NCBI RefSeq assembly: GCF_029227915.1
Contig: NC_079884.1
Span: 1,178,001 to 1,242,000, forward strand
DNA length: 64,000 nt
Source of the DNA: Hydractinia symbiolongicarpus
Lineage: Eukaryota > Cnidaria > Hydrozoa > Anthoathecata > Hydractiniidae
Reading direction: 5' to 3'
Below, piece after piece: positions 9,677 through 22,881 of the stretch. The translations under genes and the position numbers were made by a program. Below the pieces are notes generated by a model. The model saw nothing but the letters and a program-made list of their open reading frames with translations, made no database searches and was not told the origin of the DNA. Each line of letters starts with the position of its first letter. Positions within the stretch are counted from its first letter, which is position 1.

Positions 9677-12600
9677 CTATAAATGGCTATATGAACTTGA
9701 TGCCTTTATATTTATCTTTTTTTGATGAGACTTTTTAGAATGATTAGGTGGGGAAGTTATTTTTGGACCACGACTTGAAAGATCTTGCCTTGAACGGATA
9801 ACAGATTCCACAAGCTCATTAACCTAAAAATAAGAGAGTTCTTAATTTAATTAAAGGAGAACTAACCATAGCCTATGAGGTTATATGTTTTATGTTTTTT
9901 TTGCTCTGATAATTGAGATTTTTAGGTCAAAATAACCCTATAATTTTTATAAGATTTACATTATCTTGAAAAGGAAATCTACGGAAAGAGTGCTCAATAC
10001 GAAAGTACAGAGCTAACATTCATTCGTTTATTTACAAGATAAAAATAATAATATGTACATAACTCTGAGTTTCACGCTGAGCGATCATCAGACGTACACT
10101 AACTTAAAAAACTATATCAATGCCTTATACAAAAAAATAAAATACACTGTAATTAAGTCAAGTCCGGTGGGATCGTTTTAATGTTTTTCAAGAAATACTT
10201 GTTTACATGACAACAAGTAGAAACCAGTTCCATTCCATTTATTCAATAGTTTTAAATTAGATGTGATGATATGGTACTTCTCCGTAAGAAAAAGGTTGCA
10301 TGTGTTTCCACCATTTTTATAAGGAGAGGCATGGTCGATTATTCGCCAAGAAAATATCGGTTCTATACCTTCTTTCTTCAAATGCCACACGTGTTTAGAC
10401 AGTTCTGTAGAGTTTGCCTTGTTTTCGTATCTAAATGTGTGTGCATGTTGGTTGTAACGGGACTTAAATGTATTTTCCGTCAAGCCTATGTAGTTTGCAT
10501 CTTCTTCGTTGCTAATTGTGGACACGTTGCATAGATAAATTGCATGCCTATCCTGACATTTCCTGTCTAGAGGGCATGCATCTCTTTGTCTGCAGTTGCA
10601 GGTTGCGGTGTTGTTATGAGTCACGCTATCTGAAAGAACATTCTTGTTGTGCGTTGAAATTATGGTTGAGATGTTAGATAAGCAGGTGTAGCTTACTTTT
10701 AACGTGTTCCGGTTAAATAACTTACGCAGCTTAAGATGTTATTATGCCGGACAATGTAAAAGCTTTTATTTTTACAAAAAGTTAATTTTTTTATTATACA
10801 TTTTATATGTTCGGAAATATTATAAAATTTACATAAATATCTTAACAAATAATAAAAAAAATTTTAGTCAATTTATATGAAAAAAGTGTAATAGTATTCT
10901 AAAACATTTATACCTTTTTCTTCCCCTTGATAATGCTGAAGTTGAACTGTTTGTCTTCCATACATTTTTTCAAAACAACTGCTTCTTTTGGTGGCTCAGA
11001 GATACCAGGCAAAGGTTTTACCTTATTGATATGGTCTAAAGATTACATAATTAAATAAAACAAAACACATTTAATAATGAAATGAATCTAAAATAAGAAC
11101 CAGAACAAATAAGCAGATGTTTGAAAAAGAGATATACTAGCTAGATACCTGTTTCTTTCTCATCTTTACTGTTTTCTTGAATGACTAATATCAGGGCTTC
11201 GATAATAAGCATCCCAAAATCACTTTTGATTGCTTCTTCAATTGTTTGAGCAGGAAATAATCTTGCAAACATAGAAAATGCTTCTTTATTTGATGCATCG
11301 AAATATAATGCAGATATTACATCTATTTTTGCCTCATCTATTTTCTAAAAAAGGAAAGGCATGTCATTTTTATGATAAGCGCCAAACTGAAATTAGATTT
11401 ACATATTCTACATAATGCCAGTAAACGTAAGTTAAATTGGAAACAGACACAGCAAGCAGAAATGTCACACATGTCGCAAACAGCATTTTGTTGACATGTG
11501 TTGTTACACCACAAATAAGAAATCACAAATGAAGGCATTGGAAAAATCATGCTCCTAACAAAGGGAGAAAGAATCAATTTTTTTCTAAGGACACTGACTC
11601 TTTTGATGGTTCCTTCCAAAAAATAAATTTCAAAAGCAACAACGAAAAAAAGTCTGAACACAGATAGCACCTACTTCTTGCATATATCTTGATCTAGCAC
11701 GTGATAAATAAAAAGCTGATACAGTTATATTTAATGATATTGCTAGTGAAAAATACTCTTCTGCACGGTCATATTTCCGATCTTTATACTCCATAATTCC
11801 CAAATCGTTGTATACAACTGATAAACGTAAATTTATACTCTTGTCATTTGGAGCTAATTCTTGTGCTTGTTGGTAATCCAATAGGGCAAAATGTATATTC
11901 CCAAGCTTATAGAAGCAATCTAATAAAGAAAATTTATATTATAATATTCACTGTTGACAACACAAAATATTGTGATGCAGAAAATACATATGACGGGCAA
12001 CATGTGTGAAATTAAAATGATTCTCTACAATAAACAATTCGGGCAAATACATTAGCTAAATTAAAGTAATCTGAAAGGTAGATTCATGGTGTATATAATC
12101 TTGAAAATCATAATATTTACCCCCTCTGTTGGAATATAAAGCTTTGTCTTGTTTTTCACCTTTAATTGCTTTTTTTAACAAAGCAACAGCCTCTTCATAA
12201 AACCCCTTACTAAAAAAATACAATTTCATCTAAATAAAATCTCTAAATCACTTTAAAAAAAATGGATTTGTTCCTGAGAAATTTTAAGATATTTTTAAAT
12301 ACACAAAATACACAGACATTAAACTTACTTGAAACAATCCACAGCAAAATCATTAAATGTCAGTAATAACTGCTTTTGAGATGCAACATAAAGTTCCACA
12401 TCAGGGTCATGGTTTAATTTTTCCATTGCTAACAACAAGTCGTCTACCGCTGCACTAAAGTCAAGATTCCGGCGATGCATACCAGCTCTAATAATAAAGA
12501 AATTATTATTAGAAGTAACAGTAATTTGTTTTAAGCAAAAGCTGTCATTTTGCCCTAAATTTATTATGGATACACACTACACAAAAAATGACACTGTCTT

Positions 12601-15600
12601 TAATTAACAGCAAAATGATAAAGAAAACCAACTTGACCGGCTTTCAATAAGTCCCAAAGAGCATTTACATTTATGGGTTTTTTTTAGAGTTTGTGTCAAT
12701 TATGAATACTTTCCTCAAAATAATAGTTGTAAATTTAAAACTTAGTAGGCTGTTAATACCTATCTTATATTAAGAACGTTATTTTGCTTTTTGTGGGTAC
12801 TTTGTACATTGAAAGTAACATTTTTTCGAGGTGATTCACAAAACAGTTCTTTTGAGTTTTTCGTGCTTTTAGAAAACTGTTTTTTAGGTTGCATATTCTA
12901 TTATTTAGGGTGAAGGCTTGGTTGCTGAACATTTTAAATTTCAGCTTAGCAAGGTGATCAGCAATTGCTACGTTTAACCCAAACCTAAACTTCAACCCTT
13001 AGTTGCTTTAAAAAGAAGTATTCAGGGCGTCCCTGCAGTTTGAAAATGATACCACAGTTTATCATAGCCTTTTAATCAGACTTTTAATCAAACTTTAAAT
13101 ACCTGAGCACAAGATATTCTGTAACGGAAGGATTTATATTAATGGCATGTGATATCTTCATGATTGCTTCTTTAGGCTTGCCACACATATCAAATTTTAT
13201 AGCCTAGTATAAAAAAACATGTAAACTATTCGCTAAAATATTCCATAATAAAAAAAAATAATTTACGGAATCGTTTATCATGCATTGATATTTAAAAATT
13301 ATTAAAAGAATAAAAAAAAAATTATTTTAGCTGTAAATAAAATAAAATCATTTTGATTTTATTCTGAATAGTTTAGCAAAGTTTAAAGAATGGCAACGAA
13401 TACAAATAAGACAAAAAGTTGGGAAATTTAAAGTATGTTTGCCCTAAGGGGGAGGGAGAGGGTCAGGTAATAAGTTTGTGTACATCTTTGAGTGTACTTT
13501 TTGTAAAACAAATCAATTTCTTATGTGCTTTCAGTTGATTGTTACAGCTCTGTATTGGTTAATACTGGAAAGTTGTAATTGTTTATAATGTGTAATATGT
13601 GTACAAATGGCCATTTGATCTTTGCAATACACTATTAGCATTTTTTGAGCATGCATTGCTCCTTTTGTTAATGTATTTATATTATGCTTGCTGTCTGTAT
13701 GCCAAATATGGTAGTGCCAAGTAGCACTGGGCAAATTCCCATAGATTTTTTCACAGGGTAACTGCTGGTTGAAAGGGAATGTAAACTTCATGTTTTTCAG
13801 AGAGGAAAAATGGTAGCCTATTGTATATGGGAGAGGAGACAAAAAAAGTGTCAATATATAATAGACTCCAGATACACCTTTGACATAAGTATTATTTATT
13901 ATTTAGTATTATTTTAAAATTTTCACTCAATTCATGAAGCATAATGCAACTTAATTAGGTAGATGCACATTTAATGAACAAACACAATTTTTGCAAAAGA
14001 AACTCATTCCTTTAGAACAGATAGTGATAATGCGTATGGTTTGCTCATTTTTTTGCTTCATTATAAAATAGACTGTTGTTTTTCACTAGGTAATAGAAGC
14101 ACTGCTAACATAAAATAAAAAATTACGTTATGCCAAAAAAAATAAAAGTAAAAAACAACAAAATCTGCAATGACACACTTAAAAACTATTGCACATCTAC
14201 CCGTTATCACAGGCCTGGTCATGAAAATTCACACCTGCTAGCGCTGAATCACATATGTAAATTAATCAAGTTTATTGCTCACAAGCTCATAAAAATTTAT
14301 TTGCATTCAAGCAAAAAATGTATGCATCTTTTTTCTGCTGTAATCTCAATTAAACTATTTTAGAAAAACGTGATTAATTAAAAAATTAAATAATATAAAC
14401 TTAAATTACAAAAAAAAACGCAATTTTATGTATCTCTGAACTAGCTACTGTATTTTCCGGTATATAACCCACGGGTTATATGTTTCCTTTTTTCAGCAGA
14501 ATCTTTTGTGCATTGTTTTTCATTTATTTGTAGTAATAAAAATATTATAAAATTATGCAGAATGAAACAAAGCAGACATTGCATCAAGAAAGTATAATAC
14601 ACAAAAGATTAATATAACTGCATGCGCGATCCTATACGTAGTAACCTTACTTCACCTACGTGATTTAATTTTTTTTTCACAGTAAAATTGCTTTATTGCT
14701 TGTAGTTTGCCGGGCATGAATAAAAAAGAATTTTTTGCTGAGCGAAATCTTGTGTTTCGTGCTCTGCTACTTGATTTCGTGTAAACAAACACCTTAAGTA
14801 GTACAGCTTAGAGGTAGCACTAACTTTAAAATAAACAAATAAAACTTCAGAATAATTAATTGTGAACCTACACTTGTGATATCAAACTGTCATGGTAGCA
14901 AACATAGAAAGGTTTGAGTGAGTATCACTGTGTAACTGACACTGATGCCATAATGACAGTGATGTGGAAGAATCTTTTACTGATGACAACTTTATACATT
15001 CTTGCATTACATAGCTAGCTGTGAAAAATGTTTTGTTGGTAATGTTGATAGCTAGTTATAGAACAATTTCCAAAGCCTAGGCACACACTGGAGGTAGCTA
15101 GCTACATGTCTATGTATGTAAGTGGCTGCAAACTATCCAGTATTTTAATTGTTTTTCTTTTTGTGAAGTTCTGTAAAGTCCTGTAAAGTAGTTAACCTCA
15201 ATTTCAGCTGTGCCAAAAAATGTGGAAGTTTGGATTTTGGAAAGAGAGAGGACTCACATTTTTCCAAATGTCCAATTGCATGTCAATTGGACATTTGGAA
15301 AAATGTGAGTTAAACTTTAGAAAATGTACACACAGAATTTATAGAATAAAAACTGCAACCCAGATATGCACTCACACACCGAGTACACTTGGAAATTTTC
15401 GTTCTTCTAAAAGTGTGTATCCGTGTTTGCAGCTTTTATATGATGCTTGGAGATTTTTGCTCTTTAAATAGTGGGTATCTACCTTGCAGCTTTTATATGA
15501 TAACCAAGATTTTTTTGGGAAACCATGCACCCACCCATCATGACAACTAACGTCCAATTGTGCCAGTTAATTTTTCATAGTGAATTTAGCTTTAAAACAA

Positions 15601-18600
15601 CAAAGGTTTATGGGGTCATTCACAAAAAATAATGTAGCTGGCATGCTTAAAGAAAAAGAAAGGCGGAGAAGTAGTCTAAAAGCATATCAAAGTGTACAAG
15701 GGGAAGGGGATCTTCAAAGGGCTTACATATCCCAGCTTTAGAAAATTAATGCAGTGTTATAAAAGCATATCAAAGTGTACAAGGGGAAGGGGATCTTCAA
15801 AGGGCTTACATATCCCAGCTTTAGAAAATTAATGCAGTGTTATAAAAGCATATCAAAGTGTACAAGGGGAAGGGGATCTGCAAAGGGCTTACATATCCCA
15901 GCTTTAGAAAATTAATGCAGTGTTTTTATGCATCTTGTCTGCAAAAAATGTGTTGCTTATTTCAACTTTAACACCTTACATTGTCCACTTTTCAAGTAAC
16001 ATTTCATAATTTAATAATTATTAAGTCGATTTTTGGGGAGGGGTGATGTGTACACTCGGGAAAGGGGTGGGTCGAAAGCAAAGCATACAAGGGAGTATAA
16101 GGTTGAGGATTTATAGTACGTAAGCATTTTTTGAATAGACCTATTATAGTAGTTATTGACAAATGATTTTTGTCTGTTTTACTGGCATCTGACTGATTAT
16201 TCCGTATACTATAACTTTATTTTTGGATTGCTTATGTGACCAATTATCTTTTTTTAGGGCCAAAAAAGAACAAATTTGATGGAGCTCCTAACTGGAAAAA
16301 TAAAGGACTTGTAAATGATTAAAGGAAAATTCCTTCTGGTGCATCACGACCAGTAAACCACAAGGATTTTTGGCTTGAAGTAAAAAAATTGCCACCGTTA
16401 ACATGAACTGATGCATACAGATTTTGTTTTTGCAGATTTAGTAGTTTTTTTAGCAGACTTTATAGATAATGCCTTTAAATTTTCCAACCTATAGATTTGA
16501 TTTTAAAATGTTAAAGTTGTAGGTCCGCCATTATGGCAACCGTTTGCCTGATTTTTTATGTTGTATGATATATACTATGTAAGCCTTTTACAAAATGTTA
16601 TTTATCCTAAAATATTATTTTTTGATTGGGATTTTTTAATTCCTTTTTTAATAAATATTTATTAAATATTATTTTAATTGCTTTACAAACTTAAATAGCA
16701 GAAGTATGATCCAATTTATAGCCAGGTAGAATGTAACAAGAAATTCAGCCATATTTCACTGAATATAATAAAACTGTGCAAAATAATCTATATTATAATA
16801 CCCGTATACGTCTGTCCGTCACGCAAACTGGTAGCTTAGCTGCACAAGTAATGAGACGCACGCAATGCAGTATAAAAAGGACTGCTGAACCCGTGGATTT
16901 TTCCACAGGCTAACGACTAGTTCTTAAAAAAACTTAGTGGAAATATTTTGTTTGATACTTTCCGGATTCTTATTATTATTGACTGTTTGCTGCTCTTAAA
17001 AAGACATACTAGAATCGAATGTGAATGTAACTTGCAGATTTGAACCTGGCATAGAAGCTTGCGTGGGTAAGCATATGCACACGTTATCAGATTAAACCCA
17101 CTGCATATCCTTTTATTGTGCACTTCATGTGTTGGTGCAACCTCGACTCCAGGGTTTCCCAATATAAAAAGAGAAAACCAGCCCTGTGATCAAGGTTGGT
17201 GTTGGGGCTAAGTATCACTTTGGAAAACGAGGGGTGCATTTGTATTAGCTTTGAAAGAGCAACTGTCATATAACAGTAACCAAGGGGCGACAAGAAGTTG
17301 CCACTATAAACTAGTATTATTTATATTGCTTGCCAGTGGTCCTATTATGAGCTCTCTCTAAAACACAATTCTGAAGATCTTTTTTTCTTTTGTGTTGAAT
17401 GGAAATCTAATGTAACTTGCAGATTTGAACCTGGCATAGAAGCTTGCGTGGGTAGCATATGCACACGTTATCAGATTAAACCCACTGCATATCCTTTTAT
17501 TGTGCACTTCATGTGTTGGTGCAACCTCGACTCCAGGGTTTCCCAATATAAAAAGAGAAAACCAGCCCTGTGATCAAGGTTGGTGTTGGGGCTAAGTATC
17601 ACTTTGGAAAACGAGGGGTGCATTTGTATTAGCTTTGAAAGAGCAACTGTCATATAACAGTAACCAAGGGGCGACAAGAAGTTGCCACTATAAACTAGTA
17701 TTATTTATATTGCTTGCCAGTGGTCCTATTATGAGCTCTCTCTAAAACACAATTCTGAAGATCATTTTTTCTTTTGTGTTGAATGGAAATCTAATCTATT
17801 TATATCTTTGCAATCACATTAAGCACATTGACATGACTTGCATTTGGTAATAGAGCAGTATAGCAGGTATCATTTGTTTTAAACATAAACGATAAAGATC
17901 CGTCTCGGAGATGGAGACCTGTCACGTCACATTAATTTTAATTGGGTTTTTATAGTTTTTTCGCGCACTTTTCACATGGCTTCTAATCTCCGTACGAATA
18001 GGACAAGCGTGTGGTAAAAGTGAGAATCGAAAATATCGTAGTTCTTGATTGAAATCTTAACGTAAAGAGTTTCTTCAAGCAGCAAAAAGGAAGCAAGCGC
18101 AGTAAACGACGCAATAGTTAGTTTTCATGTTTTATTTTGTACGTGTAATAGTATGTCTATCGACACAGGCTATATTTGTATTTATTTATGTTGTGTTTAT
18201 CTTTTTGTATCTTTGTATTTTTTCTGTTTCGTATTTAAGCTATGAAACGTCATCATCATACTGTACTAGACCAACCGATGTACCGTATTTTATTCTACCG
18301 CCCCCATGTGTTCGCATAGTTGCGTCTGCTTTCTTGTGTGCCGTACGCGCACAAAACATCATTTTTAGGTGTTATTGACATGTATTTCACAACCTAGTGG
18401 CCAAGACTTCATTATTAATTCCTGTTAAAAATATTGAAAAATGTTAAAATTAAATGCATAAATGATATTTTACTTTTTTTATCTTCGCTACTTGCAAGCA
18501 ACTGGTGACTATTAAAATGATAAAAAATAAATTAAAAATTCAATTAATAGAACACATGCAACTATCTCCTCCCCATTGTTGCAAATTATTTTATCATACA

Positions 18601-21600
18601 AACTGTGATTGCCGAGATATAAATGGATAACAAAATTATATAAAAATTAGAAAAAATGTTCCATACATCCCTGTTACAGACAATCTGTGACATTTATTAT
18701 GTTGTTTATTATTATTTCGGCAATCGGAGACAAGGAAGTTAACGCTGAGAGAGTCGCTAGTTCAGAGACTCAGTTCTTGTGTTTGGGTTTCACAAGTTTA
18801 AACGTCCCCCACTTGTCTCCGGCATGAACAAAAATAATGACACAGAACTTAAAAACAAACTAAAAAAGCAACCACAAAATACTCTGAATTTTTTTATTAA
18901 CACGATGCGGGTTATACAAAGGTGCATGTACGTAAAACTCAATGATTGAAATTTTATGCGGGTTATACGAAGGTGCGGGCTATCTGATAGCATCTGATTT
19001 GTAACTCCCTAAAAAAGCTGAGCTGCTGGTTATACGATGTGGATGTTATATACCGGAAAATACGGTACTTGAATTTTATTAACAACATTTAATTTATTAA
19101 AGTGCAGCCACAAGCAAAAACAGACCAATTAAATAGGCTTGTGAGAGAACATTATTTTCAATTCAGTCTAAGTAATATGTGCCACAAAGCCTTCAGTGTT
19201 TAGAGTTTGCTTATTAAATCGTCCCCTAACTCTTTTAATCTCTGATTCTATTGTAATTTTTGACTTTGTAATTTGTTTTGACACTCAGCATTTGCCGACA
19301 TAATTGGCAATGTATTTTCAACATCTCTAAGCTCTCAATCGTAATTATTTGCTATTGGTAATTTGCATAGCTGTCTTATAAGGGAATGTATGAAGCATTT
19401 ATCCATAAAAGCTAGAGGAAAAAAATTCAGTTCATATAAATTGTGAGCTTCAACTACATTATTGAAAACGGATAATAACCACTTGTATTTTCAACATCTC
19501 TAAGCTCTCAATCGTAATTATTTGCTATTGGTAATTTGCATAGCTGTCTTATAAGGGAATGTATGAAGCATTTATCCACAAAAGCTAAAGGAAAAAAATT
19601 CAGTTCATATAAATTGTGAGCTTCAACTACATTATTGAAAACGGATAATAACCACTTGTATGTGTGTGAAAAAATCATATTCCACTAGCGTATTTTCCGG
19701 TATATAACCCGTGGGTTATAAGTTGATTTTTACGACTTCCGCCGTTGGTGCGGGTTATGTGATAAGTTTTATATTTTCCGTCATTTATTGTGAAATTTAA
19801 AGTTTATACATTTAATGAAGAAAATAGTACCAACGGGATAAAATGAGTACATTAATATACTCCATGCGCGATCATATATCTACGTAATCTTACTTCAACT
19901 ACGTGATTTAATTTTTTTCACACAGTGAAATTGCTTAACTTTCTATTGCTTGCCAGTGCTATATTATTACGAGCTCTCTCTCTGAAACACAATTCTGGAG
20001 ATCATTTTTCTTTTGTGTTGAGTGTAATGCTAATCATTTATATCTTTGCAATCACATTGAGCACATTGAAATGATTTGCTTCTGGTAATAGAGCAATATA
20101 GCAAGTATCATTTTTAGGTTAAACTGACAGGTATTTCACAACCTAGTGCCCAGGACTTCCTGTTAAAAATATTGAAAAATATTAAAATTAAAGTATAGAT
20201 AAAAATTTTCTTTTTTATCTTCGCTACCTTCGAGCAACAGGGGTCCACTAAAAATATCAAAAATAAATGTAAAATACAATTAATAAGACACACGCAACTA
20301 TCTCCTCTTCATTGCCCCCATTCATTTTATCATGCACACTGTGACTGCTTAGATATAAATAGATAACAAAATTCTATAAACATTAGAAAAGAACCTCCGT
20401 ACATCGCTGTTACAGACAATCCGTGATAATTATTATGTTGTTTATTTTCATGCCAAAAAAACTTAAATATACATAAAAAACAGAGATTTTATTTTAGGTT
20501 TATAACATGATAGAATGGTTTTTTTGTTTGTTTTTTGTTTATTTGTTGATCTTCTGCATTAGCAGAAGATCGACAAATCAAATTAATTTTAATTCATTAT
20601 TATTTCGGCAATCGGAGACAAGGAAGTTGAGACTGAGAGAGTTGCTAGTTCAGACACTCGGTTCTCGTGTTTGGTGTTCACGAGTTTAAGCATCCCCCAC
20701 TTGTCTCCGGCATGAAAAAAACAGAACACACGCACATTTTTATAAAATGATTAGGGTAAGTAAAAATACGCTAAATTTTTGTCTTAACACGATGCGGGTT
20801 ATGCAAAGGTGCAGGTAAGTAAAACACATCGATTGAAATTTTATGTGGGTTATATGAAGGTGCGGGCTATCTGATAGCATCTAGTTTATAACTCACTAAA
20901 AAAGCTGAGCTTCGGGTTATACGATGTGCGGGTTATATACCAGAAAATACGGTATATTCTTTTTTAGAATTGTATAACTTTATGTAAGTTGAAAGGAATA
21001 CTAACTGAAAATTTAAAAACTTGAAAAAAAATAATGCAATGTTATAAATCATGTAGCACTGCATTTACCAGAAGCTATTAAAAGGATCTACATACTTTTT
21101 CTTTACAGAGTTCTGCATTTTCCTCAAGGTTCTGATGCATGGAACCTGCTTCCTTGTTTTGAGGGTCCACGGAAAGTGCTTCTTTTACGTCAAAGTAAGA
21201 CAGTGTTGACTGAAAAAATAATAAAAAAGTCATAACTACATATTGCTCCAATGCATGGTTTCCACAATGTATACAATTGCTTTTGCTGGAACTTACATCA
21301 CCAGAAAAAAGGTGGAGCCGTGCTCTTAATATAAACAAATCTGGATTATTAGATTCAACCTCCAGTCTTTCATTGATTAAAGCAAGACATTCTTGATGAC
21401 GTTTTAACGAAGCAAGGCACGATATCCTAAAATACAAAGATTTATAACATGCAAGCTTATATCACTACAAAACTTTATTGCCTGGACTATGCATTAAGAG
21501 AACAGCTGAATTGCAGCCCTCACAACTCACTTTGACAATTGGCAATTGCCGAGGCAAATGCCAAGGTATTTTTTCCATTGATTAAATTTGATTCAGCAAC

Positions 21601-22881
21601 ACTTGTGGGATTTTAAACCAAAACACAGCAAATCAGCAAAATTTTCACTTGCACTAGGTGATAGATATTTACATTATTGCTTACTTCTGACAAGCCTTTC
21701 TTGTCGCATAAGATTGTTAAAACGCTATTTATAACGTATTTTCTTATAGCCTTGTTTTCATTTTTTTCCTAGTCTTTTTATCCAAACGCTTGATTTTGAT
21801 ATGTTTTTGGCAATTCGCCCAACATTGGCAAAAATTTCCCTCTCTTAATATCAACTTTCTTATTTTTGCTTAATAACTATGGCTATCAGAGACAAGGAAT
21901 CAGAGTAACTAGTTCAGATGCTCGGTTCTCTAACTTAAAAAATATAAAGAGCTTAACCACTTAAAAAAATGAAATTAATGGCATGCGAATGACTGTTATG
22001 ACATCTTTTTCCTTCTGTTTAGAAATTTGTTTGATTTGCAATAAAAACTCTAGACTCTCAAAAGACTTGTTTTGAATTTTTAATTAAATATACCTCTTCG
22101 CATGATAATCTTTATTTTCAGGTTTCATATCTGCAGCTCTTGTAAAGCTTTCTAATGCATCCAAGTACATTTCTTCATCGTAGCAACACTGGCCTTGCAA
22201 GAAGTAGATAGATGCAAGTTTTGTAAAGTACTCTTCACTCTCTGGTTCAAGGATGCATACTCTTTTGTAGTTTAATATAGCTGATTTATAATCACACAGT
22301 TGCAAAAAGGCATCACCACGTAACACATAGTATTTTACATTGTTTGGTTCCATCACCAATGCCTTTTGCAGGTATGGAAAGCATGATTCATAGGATCCTG
22401 TTTCATATGATTCCAAAGCAGATTTATACCTGTCAAATGAATAAAATAAATTAACACTTTTTATGAAGATATTATATTGGTGTTTCATTACATCTCCTGA
22501 AATGAAGAGAAAAAAACATACTGAAAAATGTTTGCAACATCTAAACTAAAAAAATTTTCAAACCTACATGGACTTTGCTTTATTACTGATAATTTCCTGA
22601 TACAATTTAAAAGAGTCTGCATTATACTCAATCTTTGGCGATAAACAAAATTTGTTTGCAATAGTTTGTCTGCGTTTTGCAATTTCATTGGCTGCACCAG
22701 CTTCCCCATTGTTGGTGCTTTCTTTAAAGAAGTCAATAAATCTGGAGGCTGCTACAAAATGTTCTTGAGATTTTTCCAAGGTTGTGGAGGATGTCTTCCT
22801 ACCTTTGTTTTCTGTAAGTTCAAGAGTTTCATAGTCTTGCTTTTTATATCCAGTATCAACTTTACTCAAGTCTCTTTGCAT
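9677..22881 (-). CDS. TTC16: Tetratricopeptide repeat protein 16-like, 11 coding exons
   Basis: Coding exons, 5' to 3': 22568-22881 (ATG at 22879-22881), 22094-22429, 21297-21426, 21096-21209, 13103-13203, 12329-12487, 12121-12209, 11675-11919, 11149-11344, 10914-11035 and 9677-9823 (TAG). All junctions are GT-AG and phases agree throughout, giving 1953 bases or 650 residues (human TTC16 is longer at its C-terminus). TPR units are clear: YVLRGDAFLQLCDYKSA, FLQGQCCYDEEMYLDAL, FNDFAVDCFNKGFYEEA, YSNRGDCFYKLGNIHFALL and YDRAEEYFSLAI. The order and wording of these repeats follow TTC16 rather than other TPR proteins. TPR arrays scaffold protein complexes; no enzyme domain is present. The C-terminus is Lys/Ser-rich. 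Intron 4 (13204-21095... to exon 4) is about 7.9 kb and full of transposons, and intron 10 holds a Penelope fragment. Confidence 0.9.
10178..10735 (-). mobile_element. Penelope-like element fragment, GIY-YIG endonuclease end
   Basis: On the minus strand, in intron 10 of TTC16, the frame reads LRKLFNRNTLKVSYTCLSN (from about 10735), then CNCRQRDACPLDRKCQ, NYIGLTENTFKSRYNQH, ELSKHVWHLKKEGI and YKNGGNTCNLFLTEKYHI, ending in a stop at 10178. This is the C-terminal Cys-rich linker plus GIY-YIG nuclease of Penelope-like retroelements, with the YIG and the Arg of the SRYNQH block retained. The reverse transcriptase is missing, so this is a 5'-truncated copy. It lies in the same orientation as the host gene. 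Confidence 0.88.
13204..14447. other. TTC16 intron 4, part before the TA-flanked transposon
   Basis: AT-rich intron sequence; ORFs at 13531-13854 (-) and 14130-14363 (+) have no recognisable content. Confidence 0.4.
15252..15310. repeat. Perfect 27-bp inverted repeat with 5-base loop
   Basis: The arm 15252-15278 starts ACTCACATTTTTCC and ends CCAATTG. Its exact reverse complement is at 15284-15310, separated by CATGT. There is no mismatch in 27 pairs, so it is young or maintained. It lies inside transposon A. Confidence 0.93.
15678..15925. repeat. 83-bp tandem repeat, three copies
   Basis: Units begin with AAAAGCATATCAAAG at 15678, 15761 and 15844, almost identical (one T/G difference in GATCTTCAAAG). 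Each unit ends with AATTAATGCAGTGTT. Confidence 0.95.
16260..16407 (+). pseudogene. Unidentified coding-like fragment inside transposon A
   Basis: After TTTTTTTAG the frame reads KKNKFDGAPNWKNKGL, then a stop (TAA) and RPVNHKDFWLEVKKLPPLT before TGA. The composition is that of real protein, not random AT-rich sequence, and it begins right after an acceptor-like site. I do not recognise the family; it could be a piece of a transposase or of a captured host exon. Confidence 0.35.
17025..17795. repeat. 385-bp tandem duplication, two copies
   Basis: CTTGCAGATTTGAACCTGG occurs at 17031 and 17416, and the following 380 bases are nearly identical; the 68-codon ORFs that fall in each copy are the same. 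The right part of each copy (GCTTGCCAGTGGTCC onward) is also found, diverged, in element B near 19950-20030. A recent segmental duplication within transposon A. Confidence 0.93.
19311..19660. repeat. 173-bp tandem duplication, two copies
   Basis: TGTATTTTCAACATCTC begins copies at 19311 and 19484; the copies differ at only a few positions (for example CCATAAAAGCTAGAGG against CCACAAAAGCTAAAGG). They lie between transposons A and B. Confidence 0.93.
19688..20952. mobile_element. TA-flanked DNA transposon B, 1.27 kb
   Basis: The ends are GCGTATTTTCCGG (19688-19700) and CCAGAAAATACGG (20940-20952), inverted and flanked by TA (19686-19687 and 20953-20954). Its left end shares GTATATAACCC with element A. 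Its inner block around 20605-20716 (CGGAGACAAGGAAGTTGAG ... CCCCCACTTGTCTCCGG) matches 18720-18826 of element A. The same block is echoed again at about 21882-21940. No coding capacity. Confidence 0.8.

Larger units (their letters stand above)
14448..19065. mobile_element. TA-flanked DNA transposon A, 4.6 kb, composite
   Basis: The ends are inverted repeats, CTGTATTTTCCGG at 14448-14460 and its near-complement CCGGAAAATACGG at 19053-19065, each next to a TA dinucleotide (14446-14447 and 19066-19067), as in Tc1/mariner/pogo-type insertions. Behind the ends are repeated GGGTTAT(A) words on both sides. Blocks near 14620-14700, 17325-17400 and 18715-18830 recur in element B (19688-20952), so A is a B-like element expanded by about 3.3 kb of inserted and internally duplicated DNA. 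No transposase is recognisable; it is non-autonomous. It sits in intron 4 of TTC16. Confidence 0.75.

Noticed and set aside
12765-12995. 76-codon minus-strand ORF in a TTC16 intron
   Set aside because: It lies between two exons that join in phase without it, and its content matches nothing I know.
17087-17677. Two identical 68-codon minus-strand ORFs
   Set aside because: They are identical because the DNA is a 385-bp tandem duplication inside a non-coding transposon; no protein homology.
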